Assembly (NCBI GenBank): GCA_039583875.1
Contig: CM077164.1
Coordinates: forward strand, 66,867,628 to 66,931,627
Direction: 5' to 3'
Source: Platanthera guangdongensis
Lineage: Eukaryota > Streptophyta > Magnoliopsida > Asparagales > Orchidaceae
Length of the DNA stretch: 64,000 bases
The notes under the pieces were generated by a model, which saw nothing but the letters and a program-made list of their open reading frames with translations, ran no database searches and was not told the DNA's origin. Of this stretch, positions 20,069 to 30,025 are shown piece by piece. Every line of letters begins with the position of its first letter. Within the stretch, counting starts at the first letter, position 1. The position numbers and the translations under genes were made by a program.

Positions 20069-21121
20069 CTATCGTTACCCGTGCGAATTACTTCACGCAC
20101 GGGCTGATCGCCCGTGCGCGAAGGAAATGCACGGGTCAACGCTTATTCTTCTTCAGGCGACTTCTGGTTATTAATATCGCACGGTTCACGCACGGTCGTG
20201 CGCAAGACCGTGCGTGACCATTTTTCTGACTTTTACTATTTAAGCCGTAGATTTCTTCTGTACAGGACACGCTTCATTTTCCCCATCAATTTCCGCCCCT
20301 CAGAGCGGGAACTTGCCCCTCCAGTCGTCATTTTATCTCTACTCCTTGGAGGGTTGATCCGGCCGCCCTTTCTCCTCCAAAGAGCTTGCTAAAGCTTTGT
20401 CTCCGGCCGCCATTGCCATTGCCGACCTCCAAGCTGCTGTTTGAGTTCTTAGTTGCAGAACTTGTGAAGCATTTCACTCCGATCCGAATCAACAACTACA
20501 ACACGAAGAAGCCGGGTTTGAAGAAGGAAGTGACAGCCCTTCAGGATCTTGGATACCTTCCAAAGACCGAGCTAGGACGAGGCTCGAGAACCCTCGCTTC
20601 CGGCCGTGAATCTTTGAGAGTCTTCGAGCTCTTGGTTGTATTTTGTCCCCTTTTTCTTGGATTTACTTTAAACTGATCTTGTGCTAGTATGTTTGAGGTT
20701 TATTAACCATTTTTTGTTCAAGGACTTATTACGCTTTTATACGGTGATTTCTTGTTCGTGATGTATGTTGATGAGTTTCCTCCTTGTAAGAGAAAGTCGT
20801 GTTTGAGCCGTTATAGCGACTGATAGAAGCATGCGTTGCGAAGAGGTGTTTATGACCCTCGATAGTTTGTTCATCTCCGCTATTACTCTTTGGAGTAATT
20901 CACCCTGGCGACGCGGTGAAGGCGACCCGCACTAGTTTGATGTTGCTTAGTGTAGGAAAACCGAAATCAAAACCCTCGATTTTATTTAGCACTTTCATTC
21001 ATTTCTCTGAAAGTGAAATCCATGCTCCCTACTTGCACTCCGCGTGAGATCGATACTTGGGGAAGCTACTCCTCCATTTTATTACTTGGTCGTGAATGGT
21101 AATCTTACATCCAGTGCATCA
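20069..21121 (+). repeat. Truncated D-type LTR (+)
   Basis: It matches the middle and end of the D LTR family: CACGCACGG words, TATTTAA promoter region near 20236, the leader with GAAGCCGGG, the conserved GCGAAGAGGTG, and the terminal GTGCATCA at 21121. The first part is absent because the B LTR abuts it. No internal region follows, so it is a solo or truncated LTR. Confidence 0.7.
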
Positions 21122-22194
21122 ATGCTATGAACGATAAGGTTAGAGCTAGGGACGGAAAGTGAGTTCTGTCGCTAACGCTGGGCATGGCTCCTAGCTAACC
21201 TGTGAATGTGAAGCCAGTTCCTCGGGGACGGTATGGCTGCGTGTGAGCTTGGAGAGTTCTTAAAAAGGCTTCATGCCAAACAGGCAAGGTGAAACCGACA
21301 CACGCCTTATACTTAGCCACGAGTATGTTGGTATTCAGTGATGGCAAGGCGACTTGAGCAACGGGGGGTGGCTGATCCGTACCTGCGTTATGTCCGTCTG
21401 ACTTGAGACCTGAAAGTGCGGTCAGTTGGAGCGCATAATGAGAGTCTTAGGCCTGCGTGCTAAAAAGACTAAATGCCCAATTTTACCATTAGGTTTCGGC
21501 CCTAGAACGGTGGTGGGACCCTGGTTCACCGGTATACCAAGAATGTGCCCTGAGTGCACGGATCGTCGGGCCACATGGCTGATGGTTGTGATGGTTTGTT
21601 TGTGCTTGAGAGCACAATGTGTGTGATATATATATCTGCCTATGAATTGTTATGTCTGTAGGGAAGGAATACCAATGCCACGGGAAATGGGTAGGGATGT
21701 TATAAATTGGTCAGTTGAATGCTGACCGTTGCTTTGTTTTCCACTGTTTGGTGGGTTGTCCATGTACAGGAGTTGGAGAGCCGAGCGGGACACATAAAGG
21801 CTGAAGTCCCGATTGCTGTTGTTGCTGCTGATGCTAGACCTTGAAGGCTAAGATGAAAAATGTTTTTTTTTGTTCACGTGTGGCCGGCCTGCGCGCCGAA
21901 GTTTGTAATCCACATTTTGTAAAGAGGAACTGTAAGGGCATAAGGCCAAACGATAGTGTATTTGTTATTCATTCCTGCTGGAGTTTCTATAAATGCAATG
22001 GTTTATATGATTGGTGGACATTCATGGTTAGAGTTCCAAATTAATGATAAAATCTTCCGCTAGCATGCTCTGAGTTAGGTTGCGATTGTGAATTGGTATT
22101 AACATGTAACTTCCCCGCCTGTTTTGTGGCATATTGTGTGGTACCCCGGCCGGACAATCTATTATAACCTATATGAACGGATGGAGACGTTACA
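21122..22194 (+). repeat. LTR tail of a Gypsy chromovirus-like family (G)
   Basis: The last kilobase resembles the end of the element I LTR (57200-58206). Shared features are the GAGTGCACGGA...GAGAGCAC context, a TAATGCTAACCGTTGC-like stretch (near 21722 and 57750), GTGGCCGGCCTGCG, the GGACATTC stretch near 22016, the CCGGCCGGA stretch, and a terminal GTTACA. Only the 3' part is present. No coding sequence is seen. Confidence 0.6.
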
Positions 22195-23835
22195 CATCTG
22201 GGCTGGTTTTCTCGCTCATGCACTGCATTTCAACCGGATATCGGTTATATTTGCACCGTTCAGTCATGGACCATTTTGTGCACTGTTTTGGCCCGAGGGT
22301 GTGCAATTGTGCATTCTGTTATTGGGGGTATGCACATGGTGCTCCCCATGGCTCTTTCCTGCTATTTTCTTAGCTATATATTTGTTGCTGGGATCTTGTG
22401 CTCCAGTTTTGGTTTTGTTGTGCAGCTGGTGCATTCTCCCCAAAGGCAAGAATTCTGTCTTAAGGAAAACGCACAGTCATGCGTTTCTTTCACGCATGAT
22501 TTGCACCGGATCATGCGTTTTAGTCAGCCGGAAGATCGTCGAGCCGAGCTTGATGAATTTTGTCAAGCTGAGTTCAATGATCCTCAAGCACGGTTGACAC
22601 ACGGTTTCATCGTAACCGTGCGTGAAGGAAACACACGGTTTTCCTGTAGCTTTCTAGTTTGTTCCAATCTGTGGTTAATCATGCAATTTGTTAACGCACG
22701 GGGCGGAAGCGCTCGTGTACGAGTAAAACGCACGGTTCTCCTGTGTGTCCCTGTATTCCATCTCTCTATTACTACCCGTGTGATGTCCTTCACGCACGGG
22801 CAGAACTGCTCGTGCACGAAGGAAAATGCACGGTTCAACGCATCTCCTTCCGCAAGCTTGATTTGGAAGTTAATATCGCACGGTTTGCGCATGGTCGTGC
22901 GCCAAACCGTGCGTGCCTATTTTTTGACCTGCTTCTATTTAAAGCGCAGATTTCTTCTTCTTGAGAGGTGTTTTGTTCCAGTCCGTCCCAGCCGCCGTTT
23001 TATGCTCTTTTGAGCGGGGAAACTTTCTCCTAGCCGTCATTTTCTCTCTCCTCCTTAGAGAGTTGATCCGACCACCATTTCTACTCCCAGAGCTAGCAAC
23101 TTCTTCATCTCCGGCCACCGTCATCATCTCCAAGCTCCAAGCTCCATATAAAGCTCAAAGGTTGCTACATCCATAAAGTTCTCCTGTTAGAACCGGCCAG
23201 CGATCATGCACGAAGAAGACGGGATATTCGAAGGAAGTGACAACCCTTTTTGGTTCCTGGACGTCATCCATAGACCGAGCTCGGACAAGGCCCGACAACC
23301 CTTGACTCCGGCTGTGAATCTCAGATAGCCTTCGTGCTTTTGGTTGTTTCTTTTCACCTTTACTCGTAGTATTTCCTTTTTCTAAATATTTGGAGAGTTT
23401 GAATGCTATGTACGCATATTATTAGCTCGAATATTTCAGCATGTTTAGGGGTTGATTTATTTTAGTTCTGCATATCGTTGTGAAACTTCAGATTTTCTCT
23501 TGTGCTAGTCGTGATTGTGTCATTCTAGCGATTGCTAGAAGCGTGCATTGCGAAGAGGTGATTGCGACCCTCATTAGCTAATCCATCTTCCCTTTTACTC
23601 TCTTGAGTAATCCACCAAAGAGACACGGTGACGGCGACCCGCAATATTTTTCTTATTGTTGTTAACTTAGGAATCCAAAACAAAACCCCCTTTGTTTATG
23701 TTAATGCTTGCAATCACCATTTCAATAGCGAAATCACACTCCCCAGTTGGACTCCTCGAGAGATTGATATCTGGGGATTCAACTCCTCAACTTTATTACT
23801 TTACAGCGATCGGTACACTTGCCGTGAACGCATCA
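22195..23835 (+). repeat. Nearly full D-type LTR (+)
   Basis: It matches both D LTRs over most of its length, starting at CATCTGGGC (about 33 bases of the LTR start are missing). It ends GCATCA at 23835. It has CACGCACGG/CCGTGCGTG words (22470-22910) and a CTATTTAAAG promoter motif near 22937. The base after its end continues as reverse transcriptase of element E. Confidence 0.75.
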
Positions 23836-23968
23836 TTAGGCCTAACATTATGTATGCAACATGTGTCTGTGCTAGGTATCAGGCTTGCCCTAAAGAGTCT
23901 CAATACACTGCTATGAAATGAATCTTGAGATACCTTAAGGGCACCTCAGTTCTTGGCCTAAGGTACCC
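23836..23968 (+). pseudogene. pol: E reverse transcriptase fragment (SIRE-type Copia)
   Basis: The frame encodes RPNIMYATCVCARYQACPKE, the segment between reverse transcriptase and RNase H, then LRYLKGT and a break at RYP. A TGA at 23919 interrupts it. The gene resumes after D at 44429 with KNGEFELTGYSNADF, so D is inserted inside this codon run. Everything 5' of this fragment (LTR, gag, protease, integrase) is missing from the window. Confidence 0.88.
23964..23968. repeat. Left target site duplication of D (TACCC)
   Basis: TACCC precedes the D LTR and is repeated perfectly at 44429-44433 after the other D LTR. Confidence 0.9.
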
Positions 23969-25637
23969 TGATGCACTCTCGGCAAGTGTGCCGATCGTTG
24001 TCAAGTAATAAAAGTGAGGAGTTTAATCCCCGGATATCGATCTCTCAAGGAGTGTAAGTAGGTAGTGTGATTTCGCTATATGAAAAAGGGATTGTAAGCA
24101 GGAAAGTAACCAAAGGGGGTTTTTGATTTGGATTCCTAAGTTAACATGAAAAAGAAAACTATTGTGGGTCGCCATCACCGCGTTGCTTGGGTGGATTACT
24201 CTAGAGAGTAAAAGGAAAGATGAATCGGCTAATGAGGGTCGCAATCACCTCTTCATAACGCACGCTTCTAGCTATAACTAGAACGACACAATCGCAACTA
24301 GCACAGGAAAAACAGAATCTTAACAACAAAAGCAATGATTAAGACATAACAACATATCGACATGCTGAAAGCTTAACCAAAACATTATTGTCATGCAACA
24401 ATCCCACTATCACATGTTCAGAATGAAGTAACCACAAGAAGAGGTGGAGAAATACCACCGAGCGTACGAAGGCTTTCCGAGATTCATGGCTGGATTTAAG
24501 GGTTGTCAATCCTTATCCGAGCTCGGTCTTCGAATGTCATCCAGGATCTAGAAGGGCTGTCACCTCCTCCCTATAACCTGTCTTCTTCTCATTTGATTGT
24601 TGGGATAGTTTTGACCGAAGAACTCCGCAAGTGCAGCAACAATGAGCTCGGATGGTAGCTTGGAGATCAGAGAAGATGAAGGTGGCCGGAGACGCAACTA
24701 TTACAAGCTTTCTGAGGAGAAACGGTGGCCGGATCAACTCTCCAAGGAGGAGAGATAAAATGGCGGCTGAAGGCGAGTTTTCCTGCTCGGAGGAGTGGAA
24801 ATGGCAGCTAAAGCGAAGCTGGATCGAAACTCTTCTCAAGAAGAAGAAATTTGCGCTTTAAATAGACGCAGGTCAGAAAAATAGGCACGCACGGTTTGGC
24901 GCACGACCGTACGCAAACTGTACGATATTAACTTCCAGTGCAAGCCTGTGAAAGGAGAAGAGTTGACCCGTGCGTTTTCCTTCGCGCACTAGCAGTTCTG
25001 CCTGTGCGTGAAGGACAACACACGGGTTGCGACAGAGAGCTGGAAAACAGGGACACATACGGGAACCATGCATTTTATACATGCACGGTCGATTCCACCT
25101 GTGCGTGAACAAAGCGCATGATTAACCACAGAAGGCACAAACTGGAAATCTACAGGAAATCCGTGGGTTTCCTTTGCGCACGACTTCGAAGAAACCTTGC
25201 GTAAACCATGTATGAGGATCATCGAACTCAGCTTGACGAAATTCGTCGAGCTCGGCTCGACATTCTTCCAGCTGACTAAAACATACGATTTCACGCAAAC
25301 CGTGCATGAAAGAAACACACGACCGTGTGTTTTCCTTAAGAAAAAATTCCTACCTTTGGGAAAAACGCACCACCTGCACAGTAAAACCAAAACATGGAGC
25401 ACCAGCATCCAACAACATTATACAACATAAAATAAACAAAAATAACCATGGGGAGCACCATGTGCTTACCCCCAACATCCGAATGTGCAATTGCACACCC
25501 TCGGGCAAAAAACAGTGCAAAAATGGTTCATGACCGAATGATGAAAATATAACCGATATCGGTTGAAATGCAATGCACGAGTGAGAAAAAAAAAGCCCAG
25601 ATGAGTCCGAAAAACCCTATAAATATCGCACTCATCA
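23969..25637 (-). repeat. D 3' LTR
   Basis: The minus-strand LTR starts TGATGAGTGCG at 25637 and ends GAGAGTGCATCA at 23969. It contains an array of CACGCACGG/CCGTGCGTG words (about 24880-25330), then a minus-strand TATTTAAA at 24857-24864, then a transcribed leader. Near 25215-25280 it also holds GAACTCAGC and GTCGAGCTCGGCTCGAC, similar to the array word of element E. Confidence 0.88.
24880..25335 (-). repeat. CACGCACGG word array, D 3' LTR
   Basis: Repeated CACGCACGG, CCGTGCGTG and GCGCACG words in both orientations, many followed by AAGGAAA. They lie directly upstream (in the sense of transcription) of the TATTTAAA box. The same array is at 43690-44130 and in the two plus-strand copies near 20085-20220 and 22470-22910. 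Confidence 0.75.
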
Positions 25638-25774
25638 CACCACCAGACTTAAACATTTGCTCGTCCCGAGCAAATCATCCCTCCGTGCACTAGAAAATAG
25701 CTAGCAGGCATAGAGATTTCAAAAATAATGTAAAGCGAGAAATCAAATACTCAAGGGTACAAAAAATATAATAG
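25638..25774 (-). other. D internal end with polypurine-like tract
   Basis: The segment between the D 3' LTR and the C insertion. Minus-strand AAGTCTGGTGGTG directly before the LTR start is the probable plus-strand priming tract. No ORF is visible. Confidence 0.6.
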
Positions 25775-25779
25775 ATAAA
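25775..25779. repeat. Left target site duplication of C (ATAAA)
   Basis: ATAAA precedes the C 5' LTR and is repeated perfectly at 38539-38543. Confidence 0.92.
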
Positions 25780-26104
25780 TGTTGGGAACTATGTCCACAT
25801 TAACCCATATTTGATGAAGTCACCCTGGAACTAAGATGAATTAGGTTGTATTTGATGTTTTGTTTGAGTTATGTGTTTGCAGGACTCCAATGGGAAGTGT
25901 AGACCAATGTCAGTCTACAATGGGTCATCAAACACAGGACCATGCAATGTAATCCCTCATTGTGTGTTCCAAAGTATTGACTCATGTGTAGCCTCTCTAT
26001 TGGGATACACTTCATATTCAAGCTATAGGAGTATGTGAAAAGACTTGATGCTGACTCCCCTCTAGTAGAAGAAAAATTTCTGTCAGAAATTCTTCCAAGT
26101 GTTT

Positions 26105-26785
26105 CTCTCGAGTAGGTCTTTAACTACTCGAGTAGATTGCTTGAGATATACTCGAGTAAAACTTCTGTATACTCGAGTAAGAAAATTCATCCTCTCGTGA
26201 AGTTAAGTAAAACACTCGAGTAGTTCAGTGACATACTCGAGTAGCTTACTTAAGTACTCGAGTAGATCATTCTTCCTACTCGAGTTGCCCAGAATTCAGT
26301 TTCCAAGTTTTTCTAAGTCATTTACTCGAGTAGGTACTTTGTATACTCGAGTAGTTCTCGACATTGTGTCGAGTAACTCTTCTCTGTGTCGAGTAGTTAA
26401 GATATACTCGAGTAAGTCTTTCATATACGCGAGAAGATTTCTTTCCTCTCGAGTAGTTCAATATGACTACTCGAGTAGTTGTTTTTCCCATGTGCAGAAT
26501 TTTTCTAAGTGTTTGTCTCGAGTAGTTCTTCTAACCACTCGAGTAGTTCAATTCTGCATACTCTAGTAGTACAACTTGTACTCGAGCAGTTCAACTCCTT
26601 CCCGTGAAACTTTTCTGTATACTCGAGTAGATCTTCTAAGTACTCGAGTAAGTTGATTATATAAACTCGAGTAGTTGTCTTCAACCTACTCGAGTAGTCC
26701 TGAATTATATACCCGAGTAACATTTCTTTACTTACTCGAGTAGTCCTTGACCTACTCGAGTAGTTATATAACTACTCGTGTATAT
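26105..26785 (+). repeat. TACTCGAGTA palindrome array, C 5' LTR
   Basis: About 17 exact copies of ACTCGAGTA (hand count), mostly as TACTCGAGTA or CTACTCGAGTAG, plus variants such as CTCGTGAAG and GTGTCGAGTA. Spacing is irregular and spacers differ. The array ends about 115 bp upstream of the TATA box. The 3' LTR copy spans about 36982-37665. Confidence 0.85.
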
Positions 26786-26901
26786 GACCTCCTTTTCTCA
26801 GAAATTTCTCTAAGTCCAGATTTGACAGATTTTCAAATTCCGTGACATGATTGGTGCACGTGTACGTCATTAAAACCAATTATAACCGTTATTAGTATTA
26901 T

Positions 26902-26908
26902 TATATAA
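26902..26908 (+). promoter_or_regulatory. TATA box of C 5' LTR
   Basis: TATATAA in the context ATTATTATATAAGGTC. The 3' LTR counterpart is at 37779-37785. Confidence 0.65.
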
Positions 26909-27304
26909 GGTCATGTCTAATCGACAAACCCTAAGAAGAATCACAAGCTTTCAAGATAAAATATTATTGGAAAAATTTCTGCAGCCGTCTCTCTCTCTCT
27001 AAGTTGCTATTTCCTCTCTCTCTCTTCACGGAACGAAAGCCGCCGCCGCCGCAGTTCTTCTCTGGTAAGGGCTTCGATTTTCAGAGGAAATAGACTCAAG
27101 AAGTTTTACAGATCGAGATCGTCTCTCAACTGCTCATCCTTTTCCCGATCGTGCATGACAAAGGAAGATTCCAGATCTGTTGCTGAGATTTTCTTCATCT
27201 TTTCTGAAAGTGCCTCAAAGCTTACAAGAAGAAGATCCTGCTTGCTTGCTTACAGATCTGACAGAAAATTCATTGTTTGTATTTTCTTAAACAATTTTTA
27301 TTCT

Positions 27305-27425
27305 TGTAGGAGAAGTTTTCTCCGAGTGTAGGAGTTTTCAACTCCGAGTTTGTAGGAAGTTTTGCCTTCCGAGTTGTAGATCCAGTTGGTTGGATTGAGA
27401 TTGTAGGAAGTTTTCAATCCGAGAT
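27305..27425 (+). repeat. Hairpin-unit array in the transcribed part of C 5' LTR
   Basis: Five units of (T)GTAGG or GTAGA, stem, loop, complementary stem, CCGAG or TGAG. Stems are GGAGAA/TTCTCC, GGAGTT/AACTCC, GGAAG/CTTCC and ATCCA/TGGAT. The fifth unit is unpaired: it looks like the left half of one unit joined to the right half of the next. The 3' LTR (38186-38326) has six units at this place, including an intact GGAAC/GTTCC. Confidence 0.75.
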
Positions 27426-27637
27426 AGTGGAGTAGCCGAGTCTAGTATATTGTTAGATCGGTGAGGGAAAGTCGATGTATCCAAGATCGGGGAACCACTA
27501 CAAATTGTGTTTCGTCTATGATAATTTGGTAGATAGATCTGTGCTTTGTTCTGAGATTTTTTATTCCGCAAAAGACGCACAACTCACCTATTCACCCCCC
27601 TCTAGGTGATTTAGGTTGACAACTATTATCTTTCAAT

Positions 27638-27653
27638 TGGTATCAGAGCCAGG
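27638..27653 (+). promoter_or_regulatory. Primer binding site of C
   Basis: TGGTATCAGAGCCAGG, two bases after the 5' LTR end. It is the initiator tRNA-Met type. Confidence 0.93.
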
Positions 27654-27719
27654 TTGATCGTTAAAAGGTTAACACCTTGATCAGTTCCTGCAATAGTTGT
27701 CATTTGAGATCTACCTATC

Positions 27720-29987
27720 ATGGACAAGGCAAAGGATTTTGCCAAGCTTCCCCTATGCAACAAGAACAACTTTCCCATGTGGAAAGAAAGGATAAAATTC
27801 TTTATGGAAGCTGTGGATCCAAGGATCTTCATGATAGTTGAAGAAGGTCCTTATATCCCTATGACTGTCTCCACTATAGATCCCACCAAGAAGGTTCCAA
27901 AGAAGCTGATGGATTTAGATAAGGACGAGATTGCACTTGTCTCACTAGACAAGAAAGCTAAAAACATTATAGCAAGTGCAGTTGATGACTCAATACTGCA
28001 GAACTTAATCCATTGCCAATCTGCAAAGGAGATGTGGCAATCCTTGGTTACATTGATGGAAGGAATAGAAGAAGTAAGGGATGATCAGAGATCCCTCCTC
28101 AATCAGAAGTATGAAGCCTTTTGACAGGGAAGCAAAGAGACCATTGCTGATACATTTGAGAACTTTTTCAAGATAGTGAATGGCCTAAGAGTCTATGGCA
28201 GAGTATTCACTAATGGAGAACTGAATGACAAGTTCCTGAGATCCCTGACCAAAGAATGGGACAACAAGGTCTGTGTCATCAGTGAGTTTGGGAAGCTGGC
28301 TGAGACAGACCCACAAAATCGCTTCGGGAAGCTTATGTCATATGAGCTTCAACTCAACACCAGGAAAGCTGACGAAGAGAAGAGAAGGTCTGCTCTCAAA
28401 GAAAAGTCTGTTGCTCTCAAGGCAGACACTTCTAGAAAGACAAAGGCTGCCTCCCCTGCTCCAGCTCCAGAAATTAGTGAAGAAGAAGAAACTTTTGAGC
28501 CAAGTACCTTAGGCTCTGAGCTATCAGAAGGAGAGTTCTCACTGCTCTCACGTCAGTTCAAGAAATTCTTGAACAAGAAGAAGCAATGGAAAGGCAAGGA
28601 TGCCTCCTATAGAAGATCACGACATGATGATGATCGGCAAAGAAAAGGCTCAAGTAGCTACGACAGGTATTCCTCTAAACAGAACAAATATGTTTCGACT
28701 GACATCATTTGTTATTGTTGTAATAAGCCAGGTCACGTCATTGCCGACTGCCCTCATAAGAAGAAGGAGGGTGGTAGAAGAGAAGAAAAGAAATCCTCGT
28801 ACAATAAAAAGAGGAAAGAAAAGAGCCTGATAGCCAAAAAGAGCAAGACTCTTAGTGACTCCGACTCATCTGAGTCGAGTGAAGAAGAAGAAGCTTATTT
28901 TGGGCTTATGGCCCAAACAGATGATGATCAAGAGCCCCAGTTCACTGGGAAGGTAAACTCTCATACCCCTCTCTTAGATTTTTAAGTCTCTGAACATGAT
29001 TGTGAGGATAGCTCCTCTGACGATGAGTCAGAACTAATGGCCCAATACAAGGAGTTAATCATGGCTTACGACAAATGTCGTCGAGTCGTGAAGACTCAGG
29101 CTAAAGAGATCAAATCTCTAAAATCCGAAGAGAGCATCTTGAGAGAGAAAGTCTCAAAGACTGACTCCCTCGAAGAAAACTTCAATAATGCTATTGAAGA
29201 GTATAACAAGGCTCTTGAGCACCTTGACCTCAAAGAGAAAATTATCAAGGAATTGGAGGGACAACTTGCCACTGAAAAGAAACTTGTTGAAAGTTTCTCG
29301 AAGCCCAAGACAGTTCTTCCATTTGTTGCTGAATTCTTAGCAAAGGCTAAGGGAGCTGGGCTAGGCCATGTAGAAGATCCTAGTAATTCCTCTAGGAGAA
29401 ATAAGTCTCAACAAAAGAATAAGGCCGCCAAAAAGGTCTTAGCCAAAGAGAAGGGGAAAGCCCCTCAAGATCAGACTACATTCAAGAAAGTCATCTTTCC
29501 ATCAAATGAATTTGATCTTGACTCATCCTACGAGCACTTTGCTAGGCCTACCTATGTAGAGCCAAAGTCCCGCTATCAAGGATGGACTCGACCCAGAAAC
29601 TTTGGCGAAAGTGCCTTTAAGGCACCTTATGAAGAAGTTGTTCTTAAGAGCTATAACCCTTTCAATCATGGTCATAACTTCAAGAAGGCACCAAAGTCAA
29701 ACCCCGTTGTGGAAAGGCCTCCTAAGGAGAAGAAGACATGTGACTGTCATTATCACGAAGCTTCTTCCTCCAAGAATGCTGCCCCTGCTAGACCACAATC
29801 CCAAAAGGTCAAGCAGGACATCATGAGGAAAAAGTACAACAGATTTGACTGTTGGTGCCGTGGCAAGGTTGGTCACCTCGCCATTGATTGCTGGTTCAAT
29901 CCCAGAAATGCTGCAACTCCTCATGTCAGCAATATGAGAAAGACCGCTCATAATGCTAAAACTCATAGGGGGAGCACTCTAACCTGA
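27720..29987 (+). pseudogene. gag: C gag, stop-interrupted
   Basis: ATG at 27720 (MDKAKDFAKLPLCNKNNF) opens a gag homologous to that of A throughout. A CCHC knuckle (CYCCNKPGHVIADC) lies near 28711-28752. A coiled coil spans about 29037-29300. A basic and aromatic segment follows, and near 29850 there is a second knuckle-like motif, CWCRGKVGHLAIDC, with one residue between the first two cysteines. Stops occur at 28122 (TGA where A has an Arg codon) and 28983 (TAA). The gag ends at TGA 29985. Protein length to that stop would be about 755 residues. Confidence 0.9.
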
Positions 29988-30025
29988 GACCAATGACCCA
30001 AACATGTTTGGGTTCCTAAGGCAAA

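Larger units (their letters stand above)
25780..27635 (+). repeat. C 5' LTR
   Basis: It starts TGTTGGGAACTATG and ends ATCTTTCA. Zones: CTCGAG-palindrome array 26105-26785, TATA 26902, pyrimidine-rich leader with CCGCCGCCGCCG near 27040, hairpin-unit array 27305-27425. It matches 36657-38538. Confidence 0.94.

Noticed and set aside
22124..23013. Cysteine-rich ORFs of 157 and 245 residues
   Set aside because: They lie inside a D-type LTR copy, overlap in different frames and are not open in the other three LTR copies.
26228..26723. Serine-rich ORFs in the C LTR (also at 37162-37446)
   Set aside because: Produced by the CTCGAGTAG array; not conserved as protein and located in LTR promoter sequence.
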